From contig CP070754.1 of assembly GCA_020348865.1 (NCBI GenBank), forward strand, positions 1,051,910-1,091,949: a DNA stretch of 40,040 bases, given 5' to 3'. Origin of the DNA: Candidatus Bathyarchaeota archaeon (GTDB taxonomy: Archaea > Thermoproteota > Bathyarchaeia > Bathyarchaeales > Bathyarchaeaceae). Shown here one piece after another: positions 24,060 through 33,447 of this stretch; the first letter of the stretch is position 1; every line of letters starts with the position of its first letter. A program made the translations under genes and the position numbers. Below the pieces are notes generated by a model. That model made no database searches, was not told where the DNA came from, and saw nothing but the letters and a program-made list of their open reading frames with translations.

Positions 24060-26588
24060 ATTACTATCACAAAGGCTGTCAACCTTCTTGTAAACGACAT
24101 CCCAGTTGAGGTTGAAGAAGGCGAAACCATACTTGAAGCCGCTAAAAAGACGGGGGTCTATATCCCCACCATCTGTTACCATCCCGACCTGCCACCACCC
24201 GACAAAGCTAAATCTGTTGAAACTGTCAACCGTGGCGACTTGGAGATTGGAGATCAGTCTCCTGAAAAACAGTTTGAAGGCTGCAAACTGTGTCTGGTCC
24301 AGGTTGCAGGGCAAGAAGAACTCGTTCTATCATGTTGTACTCCCGCTTCCGATGGTATGAAAGTCTACACTGAAACTGAGCAGGTTGTGAAAGCGAGAAA
24401 GGCTGAGTTAATGCGGATTCTAGCCAAGCATCCTCATGCATGTCTAATCTGCGCTCAGAAGGAAGGTTGCACAACAGAGCCTTGCTCAACGAACGTTCCA
24501 TTGGAGGAGCGTTGTTGTATCCAGTTTGGGAACTGTGAGCTGGAAAGGGTTGCAGAATATATAGGAATCAGAGAGGACACTCTACGCTATCTACCTCAAA
24601 ACTTGCCGGTCGTGGAGGATGAGCCACTCTTTCTACGGGATTACAACCTGTGTATTGGATGCACTCGGTGTGTCAGAGCATGTCAGAATCTTCGTGGCGT
24701 TGGAGCTTTAGGCTTCGTTTATAGGAATGGAGAGGTTTTGGTTGGCACGGTTGCGCCAACGCTTGTGGATTCTGATTGCCGGTTCTGCGGGGCTTGCGTT
24801 GAAGTCTGCCCAACTGGAGCCCTACGGGACATAAAGCTGGAGACCGCAAGACGCGAGACCGATTTGGTTCCGTGCAGATATGCTTGTCCGGCAGAGGTTG
24901 ATGTTCCCACATATGTCCAACTTGTCTCTGAAGGCAAGTTCGCCGAGGCTGCTGCTGTCATAAGAGAGAAACTGCCATTGCCCAATGTTCTGGCTCACGC
25001 TTGTTCGCGTCCATGCGAAAGCGTGTGCAGACGTTTGAAAGTCAACGAGGCCGTGGCTATTCGCTGGCTGAAACGTTGTGCGATGGAGAATGAAACAGAG
25101 ACCTGGAAGGAGAAACTGAAGATTGCAGAATCTAGTGGCAAGAAAGTTGCTATAATCGGATCTGGTCCAGCAGGACTCACCGCTGCTTACTACCTGGCGA
25201 GACTGGGGCATGCAGTTACCATTTTTGAGGCTTTGCCCGAACCTGGAGGAATGATGCGTTATGGCGTTCAGGAATACCGTTTACCCAAGGAGATCGTTGA
25301 CAAGGATATTCAACGAATCACGAACCTAGGTGTGACTATTGAGACCGGCGTGGTTTTTGGAGAAGAGTTCACATTTGAGACTCTCAAGGAGAAAGGATTT
25401 GACGCAGTTCTTGTTGCTGTTGGATTGCATGCAAGTCGCAGGTTGAACGTTGAAGGCGCCGATCTTGACTGTGTGATTGGCGGACTCGACTTTTTAAGAG
25501 ACCATAGACTTGGGAAGCCCCTCGAAGTGAAGGGTGATGTTCTAGTGATCGGTGGCGGCAGCGTCTCTTTGGATGTGGCGATGACAGCCTTGAGGATTGG
25601 AGCCAGCAGTGTGCAAGCGGTCTGCCTTGAGAAACCTGAGGAGATGCCAGCTTTTCCTTGGGAGATTCAGCAAGCACTTGAAGAAGGCGTGAAGATTCAC
25701 CACTCTTACGGAGTCAAGAGAATCTTGGGCAAGGACGGTAAGGCGTCAGGAGTGGAGTTAATTCGCTGTACATCAGTGTTCGACCAAGAAGGAAATTTCA
25801 ATCCGACGTATGATGAAAGAGAAACGAAGACTATGGACACCGACATGCTCTTTGTGGCGATAGGACAGACATCAAACCTACCGCTATCTGTAGCAGATCA
25901 GCTGAACATATCAAAGACTGGGCTTATCGAAGTGAAGTCACCTGGCATGGAAACAAGTATTCCAGCCGTCTTCGCTTGCGGAGACGTCACAATAGGTCCA
26001 GGCTCAATAGTTGAGGTAGTAGCTTCTGGTAGGGCAGCCGCGATGTCTGTTGACAAGCGTCTTGGAGGAACTGGATCTTTTGAGGAAAGGTTTGTGGAGG
26101 TTGAGGAGCTAGATCCGTGGCTTGGAAAAATGGAGAATTTCGGTCGCTTGCAGACTGTTCACATGCCTTGCCTGTCCGTTGAAGAGAGGAGGGGAGGCTT
26201 CAGTGAGGTTGAACTTGGATACGACGAGAAGATGGCTCAGGAAGAGGCAAGCCGCTGCTTGAGATGTGATCTGAGATTGTGCATTCAAAAGGCCCCTGAA
26301 CCTCCAGAAAAATGGTTGTCACTGAAAGAGGATGTGGAAGCTGTCCAGGAAACAGAAGGTGTCTATCAGCTTTTAGACGAGAATAAAGAGGTCATTTGCA
26401 TTAAGGGAACAATGAACCTCAAGCAAGAGTTGCTGCAACAACAGGCAACTAACAGTACGGCGGAATACTTTGTTTTTGAAGAGGCAAAGATGTTTACTAT
26501 GAGGGAAAGCGAGTTACTTCAACAGTACATTAAACGCTACGGAAAAATGCCTCCACAGAACATGGAAATTGAAGACGACCTCTACTAA
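24060..26588 (+). CDS. NuoG/GltD-type FAD- and NAD(P)-dependent ferredoxin oxidoreductase with a non-standard start
   Basis: About 842 residues if begun at 24060. Domains in order: NuoG-like [2Fe-2S] (C39, C75, C78, C92), the H-x3-C subunit-G cluster (H124, C128, C131, C137), two ferredoxin clusters (C198-C208 and C240-C250), a GltD-like cysteine domain (from C272), an FAD-binding GSGPAG and an NAD(P)-binding GGGSVSLDV site. The likely role is NAD(P)H-driven reduction of the operon ferredoxin, possibly by electron bifurcation. No ATG, GTG or TTG lies between the ferredoxin stop and TTG 24240. Starting there would delete the first 60 residues and C39, so an ATT (24060) or ATC (24066) start is inferred. 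Confidence 0.8.
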   Translation: MTITKAVNLLVNDIPVEVEEGETILEAAKKTGVYIPTICYHPDLPPPDKAKSVETVNRGDLEIGDQSPEKQFEGCKLCLVQVAGQEELVLSCCTPASDGMKVYTETEQVVKARKAELMRILAKHPHACLICAQKEGCTTEPCSTNVPLEERCCIQFGNCELERVAEYIGIREDTLRYLPQNLPVVEDEPLFLRDYNLCIGCTRCVRACQNLRGVGALGFVYRNGEVLVGTVAPTLVDSDCRFCGACVEVCPTGALRDIKLETARRETDLVPCRYACPAEVDVPTYVQLVSEGKFAEAAAVIREKLPLPNVLAHACSRPCESVCRRLKVNEAVAIRWLKRCAMENETETWKEKLKIAESSGKKVAIIGSGPAGLTAAYYLARLGHAVTIFEALPEPGGMMRYGVQEYRLPKEIVDKDIQRITNLGVTIETGVVFGEEFTFETLKEKGFDAVLVAVGLHASRRLNVEGADLDCVIGGLDFLRDHRLGKPLEVKGDVLVIGGGSVSLDVAMTALRIGASSVQAVCLEKPEEMPAFPWEIQQALEEGVKIHHSYGVKRILGKDGKASGVELIRCTSVFDQEGNFNPTYDERETKTMDTDMLFVAIGQTSNLPLSVADQLNISKTGLIEVKSPGMETSIPAVFACGDVTIGPGSIVEVVASGRAAAMSVDKRLGGTGSFEERFVEVEELDPWLGKMENFGRLQTVHMPCLSVEERRGGFSEVELGYDEKMAQEEASRCLRCDLRLCIQKAPEPPEKWLSLKEDVEAVQETEGVYQLLDENKEVICIKGTMNLKQELLQQQATNSTAEYFVFEEAKMFTMRESELLQQYIKRYGKMPPQNMEIEDDLY

Positions 26589-26654
26589 ACCACTTGAATG
26601 CATGTCCGTAAACGTTTTTTATTCTCTTGTGGTTGCTTCATCAAGGACTTTGCG

Positions 26655-26930
26655 TTGCCAAAATTGAAGTTGAAAGTGGAAAATGCAATACGTGGGTATC
26701 TAACTGACGAATTGACCGATGAAGAATTCAAAGGAAATATTCAGTCAATCCTAGATGAATTTAAAGGAAAGAACCTGCTTCATCAAAACATAGGGCAACT
26801 CACTTGGAGAATGGAAAGAGAAAATCCAGGTAGAAAGAAGGAGTTCGAGAAAATCTGGATTCTACTTGATCAAGTCAACACACAGATTAGAGAAGACTTC
26901 AATAAACGTATGAAACGCGACAGAAGCTGA
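26655..26930 (+). CDS. Small charged protein of unknown function
   Basis: About 91 residues if begun at TTG 26655, which has AAGGA seven nt upstream. The frame is open from an ATG at 26598, but that stretch crosses a T-run (26611-26616) that looks like a terminator after the reductase operon. The chain is mostly charged helix (DELTDEEFKGNIQSILDEF, RKKEFEKIWILLDQVNTQI), suggesting a coiled-coil or helical bundle. No family, membrane span or cysteine motif is recognised. It may be an independent small gene or the last of the operon. Confidence 0.45.
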   Translation: MPKLKLKVENAIRGYLTDELTDEEFKGNIQSILDEFKGKNLLHQNIGQLTWRMERENPGRKKEFEKIWILLDQVNTQIREDFNKRMKRDRS

Positions 26931-26977
26931 AATCATGTTAGCAATTGCATGCATGGAGTTCAAGGTATGTTGAGACT

Positions 26978-27028
26978 AGAGGTTTTAACATGAAAATACC
27001 TCTAATCTATCCTCTAATCTCCTTTTTT
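26978..27028 (+). terminator. Possible terminator: inverted repeat followed by a T-run
   Basis: AGAGGT (26978-26983) and ACCTCT (26998-27003) form a stem helped by the adjoining T and A runs. A repeated CCTCTAATCT (26999-27008 and 27011-27020) and six Ts (27023-27028) follow. It lies after the last plus-strand gene of the reductase cluster and before the convergent giant gene. Confidence 0.3.
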
Positions 27029-27213
27029 CCAGCAAGATTCTCAAAAAACAATCACCGACAGCATAATCGTGTTGGTGCAACAATGTTGAATTAGATAATC
27101 AGAGCAGTTTGATGAAAGAGAACAGGTAACCTTGATTTGAGCCTCTTTCGTTGAATTACAGTGGAGTGGAGAGAGAAGATTTTGCAGCAGTCTCCAACGC
27201 TTCTTGTAGCGGG

Positions 27214-30200
27214 TTATCTATACATCCTGACATCAGCAATACATTTTGCGCGTTTCAATTGAAGATATTTCTTCATCGTTTGGTTGCAAGCAAGATTACT
27301 GGCTGAGACTCCAAGGTGCTTGTCACTGCCGTAGTTTCCTATGACGAGGTAGTCCCCAGCCTGCAGGCTGAATGTTACGATTCCGCTATTGTCGGTTGAA
27401 CCTACAGCTATCGGCTGACAATTCACTACGATATCAGGGTAGTTCTGCCATGAGATTCCGTAAGAGGCTGCGCAGGAGCCAGAGGATTTATCGTAAACAT
27501 TGACTGCCAAATCAATGAGAGGCTCTTTTGCAGACCCACGGGGTGGCCAAACTCCAACATCATGTATCTCTGCTCTCACTTCGAGATTCCCCGCGCAAAC
27601 TGGAAGTTCGCTTATCCCTGTGAAGATAGAGAGGTGCGTGACGTTTGCCCACACGAAATTCGCTGACGTGTTCACGCCAGAGTTTGGGATCAAGGTCCAA
27701 TTTGAGATCGCGTAGTCCCATGTGTACATCCTTAATGTGGATTCGTCAAAGACTAATCCGCTCTCGTTGTAGTCGAGCTGTATGTAGGCCCAGTCGATTG
27801 GCGGGCATTTGAGGGATACGTTGGCGAAGAGCCCTATCGTCCGGTTCATAGCAACTGCAGCTGTTGCGTTTGATATGAATGCTGAACTTGTCACGTTTGA
27901 TATGAGCACTGTTATTGGGGTTGCCGCCCAGGTCGATCCAACTAGTACGATTGCACCTATGCTGGAGTTTGTGTAGGTTGTTGTGTTGGTACGACAACTG
28001 AAGGTGCAACCTGTTGCTGCACCCGTATCTGTCCAGTTGGAGGTCGTACCACATCTATTATTGGTACCGTTGTTTGCATCGGCATCGCAGATGTCATAGT
28101 ATCCCAAGCCTGTTTGATTATTGAAGCAGAATCTGCTGTTGGTTACGTTGTTCCCTGTGCTTGTCAGATCAGAGAGGAACAAACCGTGTTGAAGGTTAAA
28201 GTCTGCAGTGCTGTTGATTATTCTATTATTGCTTGAGCTGGATCTCAGGTAGATGCCATGATCTGTATTATTGTTTGCCTTAGTTTCTTCCAGCGTGTTT
28301 CCAGATGAACTGTACAGTTCTATTCCATATTGACATGAAGACACAGTGTTATTGTCTATCAAGTTATTGTTTGAATTGGTGTCAAGGGCGATTCCCCACT
28401 TGAATGAAGACGCTGTATTGCTGGTTACATTGTTGCTTGCTGAATACTGCACCCAGATACCACTACCCTGCCGAGGAAAAAGAGGGGTCGTAGATACGGT
28501 GTTATTGAAAACTGTGTTATTTTGCGCTCCAAGTACGTGAATTCCATTGGTGAATCTTGACACATTGCAATTCTTTATTGTAACATTATTGAACAGGCTT
28601 ATGATGCCGCTTCCTGTCATGTTTCCTGTTATTGGTATTCCGTTGCAGTCCAAGGTAATGTTTGGCGCTCCTATCTCCAATCCGATTCCCGGACATGGTC
28701 CTGTGTTGAAGTCTGAGCTGTTTAGTGTGCGACTTTGCACGAGAACGTCCCCAGCTTGGCAAGGAATCGTGCTGTTGCAGAATGGTCTTGGATAGCTACT
28801 TAGGTTTGCATTTAATGAATATCTACATACTGGTCCAAAGTGGAGGCGTTTGACGGTTTTCATCAAGTCGCCTTGACCATTATCACCTCTGTACCAGTTG
28901 CTGTACGTGCATCCTTGGTTACAGGTGGTGCTCAGATTCAGTGGTGCCCATCTTGTGCAAGGTTGTGAATCACAGTTCGGACCGTTGGGCGTAGATGTGC
29001 TTGTGGAGGTGCCGTTATACTCGTCAAGAAGATTTCCAAAGGAGTGCCCAAATTCGTGGACAGTTACTCTATCACCGCTCCAGTCGGTGATTGGCGGGGT
29101 TGTGGTGTTATCAACACCTGAGTAAGCTACGGCGTAGCTACTTAGTCCTGGAGGAGACCTAATTCCACTCCCTCCAAATTTATTGCTATTCAAAAGCACT
29201 ATTACCTCGTCTGCAGGACATTGTGTAGCCAAGTTTATGACAGCATTGTCATTACAAGTGATTAGTCTTTGATAGGGCGGGGCGCCGTATTGGCAGCTTA
29301 GGCTTCTAGATTCATTAACCCAGTGAATGTTGATGCTCCCTGAGTGATTACTGAATGGCGGAACTGACAGAAGCGTACTTTGATGTGTATTGACATCTGC
29401 TGAAAACTGGGATAGCTGAGCGGTCGTATAGTTATCTGCGACAAAGACTATGTCGAGTAATAGAGAGGACAATCCATTATTGACCATCGTCTGGCAGTTG
29501 CTTCCTCCCATATCCGGAATGCCCTCTAAGTGTACACTTAGAGCGGGAGAACCATCTGGATAGTATAGATTGATCCAGGCTGCGCTTTCGAAATAGGGAA
29601 TGACCAAGGTAAAATCAGTCTCGTCCAGTTCGACAGACCCACCTGCAAGAACGTCTCCATCAGCATAATCGTATTGCCAGACGTTGGGAACACCGAACGT
29701 GAATTCGTACAAGATTTTTTCCGATTTAGAAACAATCTGAGCTGTGTGACCTGACTCTGGCTGTATCCTCCTGTCCGGAGCAAATCCAGATTTCTTGTAG
29801 ACATCCAGCAAAGACAGAGATCCCATATCGTAGTTCAACTCCAACATCAGTATCTTATCTTCAACAACAACTGTCATTGTATCGCTACTTTCCCAACCTG
29901 CATCATCAGTTACAGTCAGAGTAACAACGTAAACACTTGAATGCGAATACGTACGAGTTGGGTTCACTCCGGTTCCAATAGTTGAGTCAAGAGGATCGCC
30001 GAAGTCCCATTCATATGAGATTATGATTCCATCCAGATCGTAAGATCCGCTTCCATCGAAAGTTACACTCTCACCAAGAAGAACAGTCTGATCTGGGCCC
30101 GCATCTGCTACTGGCAGCTCATCCTCACCGGCTGATACGTCCATGACGGGCGTTTGGACAACAAACACTGTTGTAGCCAGAAGACAAAGCAAGGCAGCAC

Positions 30201-31497
30201 CTTTCAGAAGCCTTGTGAATTCAGGTCCCAAGTTCTTGCCTTTTGCAAAGAGCGCAACGAGATAGAAGAACACGATGACCAAAACAGGGGGACCAGCAAC
30301 CTTGAAGCAGAGCAAAGACAATTGGATCAACTGAATCATTGATGAGACAGGAATCGTCAAGAAACCTAAAGCAATCATGGTAAAGCCGCCAGCCAAACGC
30401 AACAAACGCTTGTTTTTTTCATTCCATTCTCTAATCCTGTGAATAGAGAAGAGGTTGGAATAGAGAAGCAGGCAGATTATGCTCAATGGCAATACGAAGA
30501 TGAAATTGTAGTAGAGCAATAGCGGAATTGCTTGAATCTTGGTAGCACTGTCCGCCATCAGACCCAGAATAAACAGGTAAGGTCCACCAGTGCATGGCAC
30601 CTCAAACAGGCAAACGACAAAGCCCATAACAAAGGCTCCAAATGGGTTCGTTACACCCTTGAGCATCTTCATAAGCAGAGGCTTCAAAGAACGAGGAACC
30701 TCCATCACAAACCCGCCACGACCATGCCAAAAGACATCCTTAAGATAGAAAATTCCAGACACTAGGGCAACCAACCCAACCAGCAAACTAAAAATACCAG
30801 AGAAACCGCTGACCTGCACGACCGTGAGCAAACCTAACCCGAACAAGAAATAGGCAATGAAAACAGAAAGACAGAAAGACAGCCCCACCTTCAATGCCCT
30901 CCTCCTTTGATTAGAGACAAGGATTCGGGCACCTATCAGGAATACCAGCAAAGCAATAGAACAAGGATTGATAGCGTCAACCAAAGCGGCAACAGTCAGA
31001 GTAACAATAGGAAGATTGCTGACCACAGAAGCGACTTTCTGATCCGGATATTCTGAATCCTTCACCTCCAAGTCCTGATTAGACGGTGAACTCTCCTTCA
31101 ACGACTCCTTCACTGCGTCTTCAAAACCATTGAGAATCGGGCTATCACCAACAAGGTAAGTGTCCGAAATAAAAATGGCAGGAATACCCTTTTCTCCTAA
31201 TGTAATGCCATGGCTGCTAGAGTATTCGTCAAACAGCGGAATGGAGCTTCTATTGGTATAGATATCAAACGTGTGAAGGTGTATAGGATATCTCTGCTCT
31301 ATCTCAGCTATAAGTGGCTCAACTCTGGCACAGTGAGGGCAACCTTTTCCAGTGAAGAAATAAACGTTCAAACCTCCATCTGAGGAAGCAGAGAGAATAT
31401 CATTCTCTACTAAGGCAGACTTGGTTTCCGCTCCAACAAATAAAGAAACCACATACAGACCGACCAAGAACACAAAAAAGCCTAGTTTTCTATTCAA
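27214..31497 (-). CDS. Giant fusion: thioredoxin-like CPHC, CcdA-like membrane domain, PKD, M64-like metallopeptidase, NosD-like beta-helix
   Basis: 1427 residues. Residues 1-23 are a signal anchor. A thioredoxin/glutaredoxin-like domain (about 43-133) has C53-PH-C56 and the cis-Pro GIPAIF. The CcdA/DsbD-like membrane domain (about 162-450) has NPC with C179 and PCTGGP with C302, the expected redox pair. A PKD domain (about 462-547) carries DGSGSYDLDG. An M64-like zinc peptidase (about 680-890) has H814-E-F-G-H818 and E826. NosD-type parallel beta-helix repeats run about 940-1165, then beta-rich tail domains. Asn-X-Ser/Thr sites are dense in the outer part. It probably anchors in the membrane and acts outside the cell. 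It appears to be transcribed alone. Confidence 0.85.
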   Translation of the reverse strand: MNRKLGFFVFLVGLYVVSLFVGAETKSALVENDILSASSDGGLNVYFFTGKGCPHCARVEPLIAEIEQRYPIHLHTFDIYTNRSSIPLFDEYSSSHGITLGEKGIPAIFISDTYLVGDSPILNGFEDAVKESLKESSPSNQDLEVKDSEYPDQKVASVVSNLPIVTLTVAALVDAINPCSIALLVFLIGARILVSNQRRRALKVGLSFCLSVFIAYFLFGLGLLTVVQVSGFSGIFSLLVGLVALVSGIFYLKDVFWHGRGGFVMEVPRSLKPLLMKMLKGVTNPFGAFVMGFVVCLFEVPCTGGPYLFILGLMADSATKIQAIPLLLYYNFIFVLPLSIICLLLYSNLFSIHRIREWNEKNKRLLRLAGGFTMIALGFLTIPVSSMIQLIQLSLLCFKVAGPPVLVIVFFYLVALFAKGKNLGPEFTRLLKGAALLCLLATTVFVVQTPVMDVSAGEDELPVADAGPDQTVLLGESVTFDGSGSYDLDGIIISYEWDFGDPLDSTIGTGVNPTRTYSHSSVYVVTLTVTDDAGWESSDTMTVVVEDKILMLELNYDMGSLSLLDVYKKSGFAPDRRIQPESGHTAQIVSKSEKILYEFTFGVPNVWQYDYADGDVLAGGSVELDETDFTLVIPYFESAAWINLYYPDGSPALSVHLEGIPDMGGSNCQTMVNNGLSSLLLDIVFVADNYTTAQLSQFSADVNTHQSTLLSVPPFSNHSGSINIHWVNESRSLSCQYGAPPYQRLITCNDNAVINLATQCPADEVIVLLNSNKFGGSGIRSPPGLSSYAVAYSGVDNTTTPPITDWSGDRVTVHEFGHSFGNLLDEYNGTSTSTSTPNGPNCDSQPCTRWAPLNLSTTCNQGCTYSNWYRGDNGQGDLMKTVKRLHFGPVCRYSLNANLSSYPRPFCNSTIPCQAGDVLVQSRTLNSSDFNTGPCPGIGLEIGAPNITLDCNGIPITGNMTGSGIISLFNNVTIKNCNVSRFTNGIHVLGAQNNTVFNNTVSTTPLFPRQGSGIWVQYSASNNVTSNTASSFKWGIALDTNSNNNLIDNNTVSSCQYGIELYSSSGNTLEETKANNNTDHGIYLRSSSSNNRIINSTADFNLQHGLFLSDLTSTGNNVTNSRFCFNNQTGLGYYDICDADANNGTNNRCGTTSNWTDTGAATGCTFSCRTNTTTYTNSSIGAIVLVGSTWAATPITVLISNVTSSAFISNATAAVAMNRTIGLFANVSLKCPPIDWAYIQLDYNESGLVFDESTLRMYTWDYAISNWTLIPNSGVNTSANFVWANVTHLSIFTGISELPVCAGNLEVRAEIHDVGVWPPRGSAKEPLIDLAVNVYDKSSGSCAASYGISWQNYPDIVVNCQPIAVGSTDNSGIVTFSLQAGDYLVIGNYGSDKHLGVSASNLACNQTMKKYLQLKRAKCIADVRMYR

Positions 31498-31761
31498 ACT
31501 TCAGCACTACTCCTCCCAATCTCTCTCACACAAATGGAAGATAATGAATTAACAGCATTCCTGTTAAATGCCTTATGGAAAAATCTTCTAGATGTGTCAA
31601 GACCAAAACCCTGGAAAACTGGGGAAGCCAAATGTATCATTGATAATGGAGTTCATGCGCGGGCACAGAACTTGATATGCCTGCAAAACTTCGGTTATGA
31701 GAGTTGTTTGGTATATTGGATGGTTTGAATTATGCAAATATCAAATCAAGAAGAAGGGATG

Positions 31762-32247
31762 CTAAGGAATGGGTAGTTTTTGTTCTTTGTTTCTGCTGAA
31801 TCTGTAGAAGACTCTGCTGTCAGGCAGTTCAACTATTTTTAGGTTGACTTTGTCTCCGATTTTGAGGTCTTCATATTTTGCGCCGTCGATTCTGGCGGAT
31901 ATGAGTAGACCGCCGATTCTTACTATTCCGATGCAGAAGGGCACGTCTTCGACGAAACCAATTGGAGCGCCAAGCCTTATCTCAGTGAAGGCATACAATT
32001 CGCCTTCTGTGCCCAAGTCAAACCATTCAAGTTTTTCAGAGTGGCAGTTGGAACATATGACCCTTGGGGGCCACAAGAGTTCTCCGCACTTCTTGCACTT
32101 CGTTGTCGTCAAATGGCCTTCTTTGAGGTTTTTGAAGAACTGGCTGGTTCTAGTGTACTTTTCGTCTTGCAACGGGTAGAAATCCAGCATGAAAGGAAGC
32201 CCTATCTTTTCTGGACGTTTTATCTTCTCAAACTTCACCATGCTCAT
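31762..32247 (-). CDS. Zn-ribbon/OB-fold (DUF35) protein, thiolase partner
   Basis: 161 residues from the ATG at 32247, which overlaps the thiolase stop as ATGA and has GGGAG upstream; an ATG six codons earlier is less likely. The rubredoxin-like zinc ribbon is CKKCGELLWPPRVICSNC, followed by an OB-fold (EWFDLGTEGELYAFTEIRLG...GDKVNLKIVELPDSRVFYRF). In archaea DUF35 proteins bridge thiolases and HMG-CoA synthase or serve as thiolase accessory subunits that bind CoA. Here the partner must be the adjoining SCP2-type thiolase, since no HMG-CoA synthase is present. It is the last gene of the four-gene minus-strand operon. Confidence 0.9.
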   Translation of the reverse strand: MSMVKFEKIKRPEKIGLPFMLDFYPLQDEKYTRTSQFFKNLKEGHLTTTKCKKCGELLWPPRVICSNCHSEKLEWFDLGTEGELYAFTEIRLGAPIGFVEDVPFCIGIVRIGGLLISARIDGAKYEDLKIGDKVNLKIVELPDSRVFYRFSRNKEQKLPIP

Positions 32248-33425
32248 CTCAGCTCCCTTGAACATACCAGTATAGAATGCTGATTCGCTGCCCCACTCAG
32301 ACTGTGTTGAATTCCGATTTCAGCGCCTTTGACATATCTTCCCATGTCAACGTCGCCTCTGAACTGCTTCAGTATCTCAAATGTGTGGTAGATGGAGGTC
32401 GCGCCTAGAGGATGACCACAACCCATGATCCCGCCACTGGGGTTTACAGCAACCTTCCCTCCAATGTATGGTTTCCCATCCTCAATGAACTTTCCACCTT
32501 TACCTGTTTCACAGAACCCAAGCCCCTCATACTCCATAATCTCGGAGATCGTGAAGCAGTCGTGTACTTCAGCAATATCAACATCATCTTTCGTGATCTT
32601 CGCTGTTCTGTAGGCCTCCTTGGCAGCCAGCTTGAGCGGAGCCCACTCCGCCAGGTTTGCTAGATTGTTGATTACGTTTCCGACAGCGTATTGACCGGAA
32701 CCGATAAGATACATCGGAGTGTCCGTGTACTTCTTTGCTTCTTCAGCAGGAACCAGTATAACTCCTGCAGATCCGTCGGTCATGGGGCAACAGTCAAAAA
32801 GGTTAAGCGGAGGCGCTACCATCGGCGATTTGAGTACTGCTTCAACAGTGACCTCTTTCTGAAGGTGGGCGATTGGGTTCAAAGAAGAGTAGTGATGATT
32901 CTTCACGGAAACCAAAGCCATCTGCTCTTTAGTTGTGCCAAACTCGTACATGTGCCTCTGAGCTGTGACTGCAAAGATGGGAGGAGCCGAGAAACAGTTG
33001 ACTCCATCCCATTCACGGTCTAGCACACACGTCATAGTTGTCTGAGCCTCAGCCATGTCAGGCTGGTACATCTTCTCCACACCAATAGCGACAGCTATGT
33101 CAGACATGCCTGTGGCAACACAGTTCCAAGCGTATCTAATAGCAGCCTGCCCGGAGACACATGCAAGCTCCGTTCTGGCAATAACTTTCCTTGGAGTCAC
33201 ACCGATGTGTTCAGCAACTAAGGGGGCTACATAAGACAGAAAAGCGAACCTCTCAGGCTGAGCCGCTCCAACAAAGATAGAGTCAACATCCTTCGGCGAC
33301 AAATTGTCAACGTCTTCAAACAACGCTTTTCCTGCTTCTTGCACTAGGTCTCTCCAGCTGGCTGCCCTCCTGCCAGCCTTTGCTTCACCACCAGCAACAA
33401 TGGCAACTTGTCTCATCGAAATCAC
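32244..33425 (-). CDS. SCP2-type thiolase (acyl-CoA C-acyltransferase)
   Basis: 393 residues. The nucleophilic cysteine is C89 in ELACVSGQAAIRYAW. The HDCF motif (EVHDCFTISEIMEYEG) and the late NPSGGIMGCGHPLGATS loop provide the catalytic histidines and oxyanion glycines. This is the SCP2/SCP-x-like archaeal type, which works with a DUF35 protein. It would cleave 3-oxoacyl-CoA with CoA, releasing acetyl-CoA, as the last step of a beta-oxidation-type pathway. It is encoded after the hydratase with a 22-bp gap. It could also run in the condensing direction, but the neighbours favour degradation. Confidence 0.9.
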   Translation of the reverse strand: MISMRQVAIVAGGEAKAGRRAASWRDLVQEAGKALFEDVDNLSPKDVDSIFVGAAQPERFAFLSYVAPLVAEHIGVTPRKVIARTELACVSGQAAIRYAWNCVATGMSDIAVAIGVEKMYQPDMAEAQTTMTCVLDREWDGVNCFSAPPIFAVTAQRHMYEFGTTKEQMALVSVKNHHYSSLNPIAHLQKEVTVEAVLKSPMVAPPLNLFDCCPMTDGSAGVILVPAEEAKKYTDTPMYLIGSGQYAVGNVINNLANLAEWAPLKLAAKEAYRTAKITKDDVDIAEVHDCFTISEIMEYEGLGFCETGKGGKFIEDGKPYIGGKVAVNPSGGIMGCGHPLGATSIYHTFEILKQFRGDVDMGRYVKGAEIGIQHSLSGAANQHSILVCSRELR

Positions 33426-33447
33426 TTGTAAAAACTATGGTTGACTG

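Noticed and set aside
31534..31728. Plus-strand frame of 64 residues between the giant gene and the DUF35 gene
   Set aside because: It has no ribosome site and no recognisable features; it is likely a chance frame in an intergenic gap.
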